A DNA stretch of 64,000 nt from Aquirufa nivalisilvae (GTDB lineage Bacteria > Bacteroidota > Bacteroidia > Cytophagales > Spirosomataceae): contig NZ_SEWX01000001.1 of the NCBI RefSeq assembly GCF_004307455.1, positions 434,001 through 498,000 of the forward strand, in the 5' to 3' direction. Position numbers and translations under genes: made by a program. The notes beneath the pieces were generated by a model. The model ran no database searches, was not told the DNA's origin, and saw nothing but the letters and a program-made list of their open reading frames with translations. Positions 8,087 through 14,703 of the stretch are shown piece after piece (within the stretch, counting starts at the first letter, position 1; the number at the start of each line of letters is the position of its first letter).

Positions 8087-8983
8087 ATGAAAAACCGACG
8101 TGATTTTTTAAAACAGAGCTCGGGGCTTTTAGGCTTATCAGCCTTGCGTTTTATTACCCCGCCTAAAGCACTTTTATCTTTTTCAACTTTAGGCTGTCCA
8201 GCATGGAATTTTTCACAGATCATTCATCATGCTACCGAAAACCACTATTCAGGAATTGAAATTAGAGGCATTAAGGGAGATTTAGATCTGCCTGCTAATT
8301 CTATATTTTCCCCGACGAATATTTCATCGACTAAGAGGCAAGTCGAAGATGTAGGTTTGAAAATTGTTAATTTAGGTTCATCTGCCAATATGCATTTTTT
8401 AGACCCTAAAAAAAGGCAAAGTAATTTGGATGATGCAAAAAAATACATTGAGCTTGCCAGCCATTTATCTTGCCCATTCATTCGTGTATTTCCTAACGAC
8501 CTTCCTAAAGATCAACCAGAGAATGATACTGTCAATGCCATCATTCAATCATTGATTGAGTTGGGGGAATTTGCAAAATCTGCTGGGGTAAAAGTCCTAT
8601 TGGAATCCCATGGAAAAGTAATAAAAAGCGACATGCTTCTTCATATTATGGAAGCAACAAATCATCCTCAAGTAGGTCTAGTTTGGGATTTCTTTAATAT
8701 GTGGTCCATCACAAAAGAACCTCCCGCTCAAGTGTACGATGTATTAAAAAAATATATCTTTCACACCCACATTAAGGACGCCATCGTTTCCGATATGGGG
8801 GAAAAATATACCCTTCTTGGACAAGGAAATGCCCCTGTAAAGGAGGCTCTTCATGCTTTAAAAGCAGGAGGCTATACCGGTTATTATAGTTTTGAATGGG
8901 AAAAACTTTGGCATCCAGAGATACAGGAGCCTGAAATAGCCATTCCACATTTTTCAAAAAACTTTTCCTCTTATTGGAAGTAA
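8087..8983 (+). CDS. Sugar phosphate isomerase/epimerase-like TIM-barrel protein with Tat signal
   Basis: Xylose-isomerase-like AP endonuclease-2 fold protein of about 298 residues. The chosen ATG at 8087 gives MKNRRDFLKQSSGLLG, a twin-arginine signal; an ATG at 8066 would put seven more residues before it. The barrel shows typical elements: EIRGIKGD near the start, RVFPNDLP, LLESHG, VGLVWDFFNMW, HTHIKDA and a C-terminal FEWEKLW, giving the Glu/Asp/His/Glu metal set of the family. It ends four bases before the GMC oxidoreductase start, so both are co-transcribed. The likely role is carbohydrate or cyclitol oxidation/isomerisation in the periplasm; the substrate is not deducible. Confidence 0.8.
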   Translation: MKNRRDFLKQSSGLLGLSALRFITPPKALLSFSTLGCPAWNFSQIIHHATENHYSGIEIRGIKGDLDLPANSIFSPTNISSTKRQVEDVGLKIVNLGSSANMHFLDPKKRQSNLDDAKKYIELASHLSCPFIRVFPNDLPKDQPENDTVNAIIQSLIELGEFAKSAGVKVLLESHGKVIKSDMLLHIMEATNHPQVGLVWDFFNMWSITKEPPAQVYDVLKKYIFHTHIKDAIVSDMGEKYTLLGQGNAPVKEALHALKAGGYTGYYSFEWEKLWHPEIQEPEIAIPHFSKNFSSYWK

Positions 8984-8987
8984 AAAA

Positions 8988-10685
8988 ATGAATGTAAAAG
9001 ATAAACATACATTTGACGCAATTGTGATTGGTTCAGGAATTAGCGGGGGATGGTCTGCCAAAGAACTCACCGAAAAAGGATTGAAAACACTCTTGTTAGA
9101 TCGAGGACGAGACGTAAAACATGTTACTGATTATCCAACTGCCATGCACAATCCATGGGATTTTCCACATGGAGGACAAGTGCCATTAGAGCTGAAAAAG
9201 GATTACAAAATTGCCAGCAAAAATTTCATTTTTTCCGAAGCCACGTCTCATTTTTTAACCAAAGACGAAGAGCAGGCTTACATTCAAGAAAAGCCTTATG
9301 ACTGGATTCGAGCCTACCACGTAGGAGGGCGATCTCTTTTATGGGGACGTCATACACAGCGGTGGAGTGATTTTGATTTTACAGGTCCAGCGCGAGATGG
9401 TTTTGCTGTCGACTGGCCTATTCGCTATAAAGATATTGCTCCCTGGTATAGTTATGTAGAAAAGTTTGTAGGTATATCGGGAAATAAAGATGGTTTAGCA
9501 ACATTACCAGACGGTGATTTTATAAAGCCCTTTGACTTATCTTGTGTGGAGAAACATTTTGGTCAAGTACTTAAATACAAGTATACAGATCGACATGTCA
9601 TTATAGCCCGGACAGCCAATTTAAGTCAGGCAGATAAAATCCATATGTCGGTGGGTAGAAGCCAATGCCAAAATCGAACACTTTGTGAACGTGGTTGCCC
9701 GTATGGGGGATATTTTAGTAGCAATTCTGCCACTTTACCTGCGGCATATAAAACGGGGAATTTAACCTTAAAAACGCATGCCATTGCTCATTCCATCATT
9801 TTTGATGAGAAGAAAAATAAAGCCATAGGGGTTCGAGTGGTCAATGCTTTAACTCATGAAATGGAGGAATATTTTGCCTCCATTATTTTCGTGAATGCCT
9901 CCCCATTAGCTACTAATTTAATCCTATTGAATTCCATCTCTTCTCGCTTCCCCAATGGACTGGGAAATGATTCTGGAATATTGGGTACTCATATGGCTTT
10001 TCATAGTTATCGAGGTAGAATAACCGCAGAATACGATGGAGATTTAGCTTATAAAACAGAAGGTAAAAGACCCACTTCTGGGTATATCCCACGATTTAGA
10101 AATGTATATCAACAAGAAACGGATTTTTTGAGAGGCTATGCTAGTAACCTTTCGGCAAGTCGGATTGTTGAAAATGCAAAAGACCTAGTAGGAGAGTCTT
10201 TAAAGCAATCTTTATTGGCTCAAAAGCTAGGAAATTGGCACATCAATGTGGGAATGATGGGGGAAACCATTCCTAAAGCACATTCAACTGTTCGATTAGA
10301 TAAACAATTAAAGGATAAATACGGGATACCCCAACTTAGAGTTTCGGTAGCTTATGACGATAATGATGAGAAGATGTTAAAAGATTTTCATCAACAATTT
10401 ACGGAAATGTATGAGGCTGCAGGTTTCAAAAATATACAACCAATAGATACGAAACGGGTCCCTGGAAACGAAAATCATGAAATGGGAGGAGTTCGAATGG
10501 GAAAAGACCCTAAAACCTCCATGCTAAATGCCTTTAACCAAATGCATCATTGTAAAAATGTGTTTGTCACAGATGGCTCATGTATGACTTCCACTTCTAC
10601 TCAAAACCCATCTCTGACCTACATGGCGCTTACCGCTAGGGCCGTCGATTATGCGATTCGTGAAAAAAAGAAACTGAATTTATAA
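8988..10685 (+). CDS. GMC-family FAD-dependent oxidoreductase
   Basis: Protein of 565 residues, the usual length for this family. The N-terminal FAD-binding motif is IVIGSGISGGWSAKELTEKG (residues 13-32). A cysteine cluster CQNRTLCERGCPYGG lies near residue 225-240, as in bacterial glucose/sugar dehydrogenases of the GMC class. The C-terminal GMC signature includes MGGVRMG and DGSCMTSTSTQNPSLT. No signal peptide is visible, but the upstream partner has a Tat signal, so a folded partner could be exported with it. The small gluconate-2-dehydrogenase subunit 3, often present next to such genes, is missing here. Substrate unknown, probably a sugar or alcohol. Confidence 0.85.
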   Translation: MNVKDKHTFDAIVIGSGISGGWSAKELTEKGLKTLLLDRGRDVKHVTDYPTAMHNPWDFPHGGQVPLELKKDYKIASKNFIFSEATSHFLTKDEEQAYIQEKPYDWIRAYHVGGRSLLWGRHTQRWSDFDFTGPARDGFAVDWPIRYKDIAPWYSYVEKFVGISGNKDGLATLPDGDFIKPFDLSCVEKHFGQVLKYKYTDRHVIIARTANLSQADKIHMSVGRSQCQNRTLCERGCPYGGYFSSNSATLPAAYKTGNLTLKTHAIAHSIIFDEKKNKAIGVRVVNALTHEMEEYFASIIFVNASPLATNLILLNSISSRFPNGLGNDSGILGTHMAFHSYRGRITAEYDGDLAYKTEGKRPTSGYIPRFRNVYQQETDFLRGYASNLSASRIVENAKDLVGESLKQSLLAQKLGNWHINVGMMGETIPKAHSTVRLDKQLKDKYGIPQLRVSVAYDDNDEKMLKDFHQQFTEMYEAAGFKNIQPIDTKRVPGNENHEMGGVRMGKDPKTSMLNAFNQMHHCKNVFVTDGSCMTSTSTQNPSLTYMALTARAVDYAIREKKKLNL

Positions 10686-10734
10686 TGATCTGATAATTAA
10701 GGGATTCTAATCAATTGTTTGCCAAATAAATGGT

Positions 10735-11142
10735 TCAATTTCCTAGTTCTTTAACCGCCAGCTTAATATACTTTTCTTTATCTTTTTTTACTTCTTTCAA
10801 TTCTTCCTTTCTACTTGCTGGTAGGTCATAATATTTGTCTGCCCACAAATTAATTTCTACCATTATTGGTAATAAATCGATTCCTTTCTGTGTCAGTCTA
10901 TATAAGACTTTCGCTTTACTATCCGGATGTTCCGATTTGCTAATAATTCCATTTTCTTCAAGGGAATACAGGCGTGAGGCCAAAATGTTGGTGGCTATTT
11001 TCTCTTCTGATTTCAGAAAATCACCATAGGTACATTGTTTGGCAAACATTAAATCTCGAACAATAATTAAGGACCACTTGTCGCCCCAAATATCAAGAGA
11101 GCAACTTATTGGACAGTCTGACCTTTTTTTACTTTTTTTCAT
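10735..11142 (-). CDS. HxlR-family transcriptional regulator
   Basis: Winged-helix regulator of 135 residues. The HxlR signature CPISCSLDIWGDKWSLII begins at Cys10, and LASRLYSLEENGIISKS is the recognition region. Two N-terminal cysteines (Cys10, Cys14) resemble those used for electrophile or redox sensing in YodB/QorR/HypR members. It diverges from an SDR gene and a quinone-oxidoreductase-like gene, a common partnership in which the regulator represses the reductases until quinones or aldehydes modify the cysteines. The spacer carries the palindromic repeats described separately. The family is clear; the inducer is inferred. Confidence 0.85.
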   Translation of the reverse strand: MKKSKKRSDCPISCSLDIWGDKWSLIIVRDLMFAKQCTYGDFLKSEEKIATNILASRLYSLEENGIISKSEHPDSKAKVLYRLTQKGIDLLPIMVEINLWADKYYDLPASRKEELKEVKKDKEKYIKLAVKELGN

Positions 11143-11159
11143 AAATAATATAGATAATC

Positions 11160-11191
11160 ACTTGCAAGTTGCAAGTTCTTTGTTAGCTTTG
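11160..11191 (+). promoter_or_regulatory. SDR promoter with overlapping palindromic operator
   Basis: A -33 CTTG (11161-11164), 19 bases, then a perfect -7 box TAGCTTTG (11184-11191). The -33 region lies inside ACTTGCAAGTTGCAAGT (11160-11176), containing the palindrome CTTGCAAG, and ACTTGCAA recurs at 11193-11200 near the expected transcription start. Repeats placed across both promoter elements suggest binding by the divergent HxlR protein. Confidence 0.7.
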
Positions 11192-11240
11192 CACTTGCAA
11201 TTTGAAAGTGAAATTATCGCTTTTCTTAAACATTTACAAT

Positions 11241-12005
11241 ATGAACTTAACAAATAAAACAATTTTAATAACTGGGGGCAGTGCTGGTATTGGACTTGAA
11301 GCTGCTAAGCAATTCTTACAATTAGATACCAAAGTCATTATAACAGGTAGAAATCAAGAGAAACTAGATGAAGCTAAAAAACGCTATCCAAGTTTAATAA
11401 CGTTAAAAAGTGATGTGGCAAAGGAAGAAGATGCGCTAGCTCTATATAAGCAGATTGAAGAGTTGGGAGGAATTGATATTCTATATAATAACGCAGGAGT
11501 TGGCGTTATGCCCTCCAACTTAGGAATTGCAAGTTACAAGCATGCACAAGGTGCCGCTTATGAAATGGACATTAATTATACGGGGGTCGTTCGATTAAAT
11601 AATCTATTTATGACGATGCTAAATTCAAGAAAAGAAGGGGCCATCATCAACACTACGTCTGTGTTGAGTTATGTACCTTCTTTGTTAGAAGCAACATATT
11701 CTGCAAGCAAAGCTGCATTAGGGTTTTATACCAAGTCACTAAGAGAACATTTGCGTATAGCTAACAGCTCCGTTAAAGTCTTTGAGCTATTACCTCCTGC
11801 TGTAGAAACTGAATTAATTGCACACAGAGATATTCAAAAAATGAGTCCAGAAAAACTAATAAAAGGGCTTATTTTAGGCTTACAAAAGGATCAATACACC
11901 ATTCGAATGGGATATACTGGCACCATGTATTTACTGAATCGAATATTCCCTAAATTGGCATTTGCTTTAGTGAATCCAAGAAACGCTGAAAAATATTTAA
12001 AATAA
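11241..12005 (+). CDS. Short-chain dehydrogenase/reductase (DltE-like)
   Basis: Classical SDR of 254 residues. The cofactor motif is TGGSAGIG, followed by NNAG, and the catalytic set is Ser in NTTSVLSY and YSASKAA (Tyr-x-x-x-Lys). I start it at the ATG at 11241 because the promoter at 11184-11191 would place the transcript start close to the longer frame's ATG at 11202, and the extra residues KVKLSLFLNIYN do not fit the fold. A C-terminal extension (ending LVNPRNAEKYLK) resembles the DltE-type oxidoreductases. It is followed six bases later by a zinc-type/quinone oxidoreductase. The HxlR regulator diverges. Likely a carbonyl reductase. Confidence 0.85.
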   Translation: MNLTNKTILITGGSAGIGLEAAKQFLQLDTKVIITGRNQEKLDEAKKRYPSLITLKSDVAKEEDALALYKQIEELGGIDILYNNAGVGVMPSNLGIASYKHAQGAAYEMDINYTGVVRLNNLFMTMLNSRKEGAIINTTSVLSYVPSLLEATYSASKAALGFYTKSLREHLRIANSSVKVFELLPPAVETELIAHRDIQKMSPEKLIKGLILGLQKDQYTIRMGYTGTMYLLNRIFPKLAFALVNPRNAEKYLK

Positions 12006-12011
12006 AAAAAG

Positions 12012-13019
12012 ATGAAAGCTTATATCATTAACCGTTACAGCAAAGAAGATAAACTTCAATTGGCTGAAGTCCCTCAGCCAAAAGTGAAAGACAATGAAGT
12101 GTTAGTTCAAATACATGCTTCTAGTATAAACCCTTTGGATTTCAAACTTAAAATTGGCGAATTTAAGCAGTTCATGCCCTATAAATTTCCGTTGATTTTA
12201 GGACATGATTTAGCAGGAACCATCGTTGAAATCGGCTCAAAAGTCCATCAATTCAAAATTGGTGATGAGGTCTTTGGCCGTCCTGCTGACTACCACATTG
12301 GTACGTTTGCTGAATATATTGCTGTCAATGAAAATGATTTAGCTTTAAAACCCAACAACATTTCCTTTGATGATGCCGCATCTCTCCCCTTGGTTGCTAT
12401 TACGGCTTGGCAAGCGATTGTTGAAAAAGCTGCACTTAAAAAAGGTCAGAAAATCTTCATTCAAGCAGGTTCAGGTGGCGTAGGAACAATTGCCATTCAA
12501 TTGGCTAAGCATTTGGGGGCAACCGTAGCCACAAGCACCAGTGAAGCAAACAGTGAGCTAGTGAAAAGTTTAGGTGCTGATGTTGTAATCGATTATAAAA
12601 CGCAAGATTTTGAAACGATACTCCAAGACTACGATGTCGTCTTAAACAGCCAGGACAATAAAACGCTCGAAAAGTCTTTACAAATTTTAAAACCTGGTGG
12701 AAAAGTGATTTCCATTTCAGGCCCTCCAGATCCTGCCTTTGCGAAAGAAATCAATGCCTCCTGGATAATCAAACTAATCATATCTCTTTTGAGTAGAAAG
12801 ATCAGAAAACAAGCGCTGGCCAAGGGGATTAATTATTCCTTCTTATTCATGAAGCCCAGCGGAAAACAATTATCAGAAATTGCCCACTTAATTGATGCTG
12901 GAGTTATCAAACCAGTAGTAGATAAGTATTTTACTTTTGACCAAATAAATGAAGCCATGGACTATGTATCCAGTGGCCGAACCAAAGGAAAAGTAGTTGT
13001 CAAAATCAAGGAAGCATAA
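12012..13019 (+). CDS. NADP-dependent medium-chain oxidoreductase, quinone reductase-like
   Basis: Medium-chain dehydrogenase/reductase of 335 residues. The N-terminal GroES-like part has GHDLAGTIVEIG and the nucleotide-binding domain has QAGSGGVGTIAIQLAKHLGA (about residues 154-173), followed by LGADVVIDYK. The catalytic zinc cysteines of alcohol dehydrogenases are absent, as in the quinone oxidoreductase (QOR) branch. It follows the SDR gene by six bases and is in the HxlR-controlled transcript. The two enzymes probably act on reactive carbonyls or quinones. Exact substrate not deducible. Confidence 0.85.
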   Translation: MKAYIINRYSKEDKLQLAEVPQPKVKDNEVLVQIHASSINPLDFKLKIGEFKQFMPYKFPLILGHDLAGTIVEIGSKVHQFKIGDEVFGRPADYHIGTFAEYIAVNENDLALKPNNISFDDAASLPLVAITAWQAIVEKAALKKGQKIFIQAGSGGVGTIAIQLAKHLGATVATSTSEANSELVKSLGADVVIDYKTQDFETILQDYDVVLNSQDNKTLEKSLQILKPGGKVISISGPPDPAFAKEINASWIIKLIISLLSRKIRKQALAKGINYSFLFMKPSGKQLSEIAHLIDAGVIKPVVDKYFTFDQINEAMDYVSSGRTKGKVVVKIKEA

Positions 13020-13039
13020 ACATGCAATAAAACAAGAGA

Positions 13040-13095
13040 AAAGGCTATATGAACCCTATTCTCATACTGAAATCGTTGATCTTAATATAGCCTTT
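13040..13095. terminator. Long-loop inverted repeat between convergent genes
   Basis: AAAGGCTATAT (13040-13050) and ATATAGCCTTT (13085-13095) form an 11-bp inverted repeat with a 34-base loop between two convergent genes. It ends in a short T-run only, so it is a possible bidirectional terminator of uncertain strength. Confidence 0.4.
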
Positions 13096-13154
13096 ACCCT
13101 CTAGAAAGAGTCTTACATTAGATACTCCAAAAGCAGTGATAATATAATAGAAAA

Positions 13155-13910
13155 CTACGGAGTTTTAAATAATTTAATTGTGTAATCAAGCAGGTCTATT
13201 CCTCCTATTTTTCCATGTCCCGGAATAACAAGCTGAACATCGGGGTAGGCTTGTTTGATTTTCTCTACCGTACTAGACCACTCCCCCACATTAGCGTCAC
13301 CTAAATATCCCTTCGTTGCTTCCAACTCTTTTATTAGGCAGCCACCAAATAGTATTTTTTCTTTTGGAAAATAGCCGACCACATTATCCTTGGTATGACC
13401 TTCACCAAAAAATGTAAGCTTTGTAAATGTTTTCCCTATTTTTAATTTTAGGGAATCTTTAAATCCATTTTGAGGGGAAATAACTTGGTTTGATTTTGTT
13501 AATTCTATGGTTGTAAAACCTGCAAATGAAGGAATTTTATGCTCATGAAATGAGGCTAAACCTCCCAAACAATCTTCATGAAAATGGGTTGGGACAATGG
13601 CGTTTATTTTACAATGCAACTTTTCTTTTATGTATTTGATTAGGGTAGTCGCTGAATTATTATTGGTTGGAGTATCGAACACCACCACTTCATTAGAATC
13701 CCGAATGATCAAGCCATTACAAGGAACTTTCCCAAAATCATTTGTTTGAAGAAATGATGTATGCACATATGCATTCTTAGAAATTTGAATAATTAATAAA
13801 TCTTCTGAATGATATACTTCTTTTGGTCTAAATGCGGCAGAACTCAACGAGCTTTGGGCATGTACATTCTCAAAGAAGAATAAGGTCAACGCAAATAGTA
13901 TTTTTTTCAT
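13155..13910 (-). CDS. Subclass B1 metallo-beta-lactamase
   Basis: Exported protein of 251 residues with a signal peptide cleaved after NVHA. The full zinc-ligand set of subclass B1 is present: HFHED (His109, His111, Asp113), His172 in GEGHTKDN, Cys191 in GGCLIK and His232 in IPGHGK. Lys194, three residues after the cysteine, is the B1 substrate-carboxylate lysine, and Asn207 in LGDANVGEW matches the loop asparagine. The C after HED (HEDC) is also found in CcrA/CfiA. This is therefore likely an active periplasmic carbapenem-hydrolysing enzyme, of the type carried intrinsically by several Bacteroidota. No mobile element is visible beside it; it lies downstream of a GLPGLI/TonB pair on the same strand. 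Confidence 0.85.
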   Translation of the reverse strand: MKKILFALTLFFFENVHAQSSLSSAAFRPKEVYHSEDLLIIQISKNAYVHTSFLQTNDFGKVPCNGLIIRDSNEVVVFDTPTNNNSATTLIKYIKEKLHCKINAIVPTHFHEDCLGGLASFHEHKIPSFAGFTTIELTKSNQVISPQNGFKDSLKLKIGKTFTKLTFFGEGHTKDNVVGYFPKEKILFGGCLIKELEATKGYLGDANVGEWSSTVEKIKQAYPDVQLVIPGHGKIGGIDLLDYTIKLFKTP

Positions 13911-13959
13911 TGATATAATGTCGCTAAAATGTACTCTTCTAATATAACTTCCATGCGCA

Positions 13960-14700
13960 TTAATACCTCAATCCCCAATAAGGATTTCGAAACCCTTTAA
14001 TGGATTCTTTAATGAAATCAGCAATGATTTTATTGTATTCAGCATCAGAGATTTTCTTGCCTTTTATTTTCTTCAAATTGAATTCATTCGTCAGTTTTTT
14101 AAACTCGACTTTATTGGCAATAATGGTTACATCCCCATCATTAATATCCAATTCCAAAATTAAACCAGGTAAACCAAAATACCTCTCTGGGCCTGCTTGA
14201 ACAGGAATATCCTGCGCAAACCAAGCCGTAATTGTCTGTTTTTTCACGGTATCGACTGTCACCGCTTTCATACAAATATAGCCTGCCACTTCCTTAATTT
14301 GATTCAATATTTTCCAGTTGGGTGCATGTAAAGAATCATCCACCATATAGGTCTTTCCTAATAAATCAATGTAGTCGGTAGAATGTTCTGTCGCAAAATT
14401 CTTTGTTAAGAAAAAGGTCTCCTTTCGACCTGCCCAACCCTGTTCAGCATTATCCTCCCCTTGCATATACAAGCTTTGATTCTCATTAAATGCCAAGGTC
14501 ATTTTTTGTTTCCAACCTTCATCCGAGCTTCCCCAGGTCAACTTAACTCGGTCTTTCTCCTCTGCACTTAAATACGTTAAGCGAGTCACAATATTGGTCC
14601 AAAAAGTCGTTCGTTCATACTGAACAATTCCCTCCTTTTTTCCTTCTTGAGAGAAGGCAGAAAAAGAAATTAAAAACAACAAAATTCCTATTTGCTTCAT
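13960..14700 (-). CDS. GLPGLI family protein
   Basis: Exported protein of 246 residues with a signal peptide ending at FSAFSQ. The family name motif is present as YFGLPGLILEL (GLPGLI at residues 176-181), after the usual strand TAWFAQDIPVQAGPERY. Family members are Bacteroidota-specific secreted proteins of unknown biochemical role and are nearly always paired with an outer-membrane beta-barrel gene. That is the case here: the receptor-like gene ends 3 bases upstream, so the pair is an operon. A role in metal or peptide handling has been proposed for similar pairs but cannot be deduced from this sequence. Confidence 0.9.
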   Translation of the reverse strand: MKQIGILLFLISFSAFSQEGKKEGIVQYERTTFWTNIVTRLTYLSAEEKDRVKLTWGSSDEGWKQKMTLAFNENQSLYMQGEDNAEQGWAGRKETFFLTKNFATEHSTDYIDLLGKTYMVDDSLHAPNWKILNQIKEVAGYICMKAVTVDTVKKQTITAWFAQDIPVQAGPERYFGLPGLILELDINDGDVTIIANKVEFKKLTNEFNLKKIKGKKISDAEYNKIIADFIKESIKGFRNPYWGLRY

Positions 14701-14703
14701 ATT

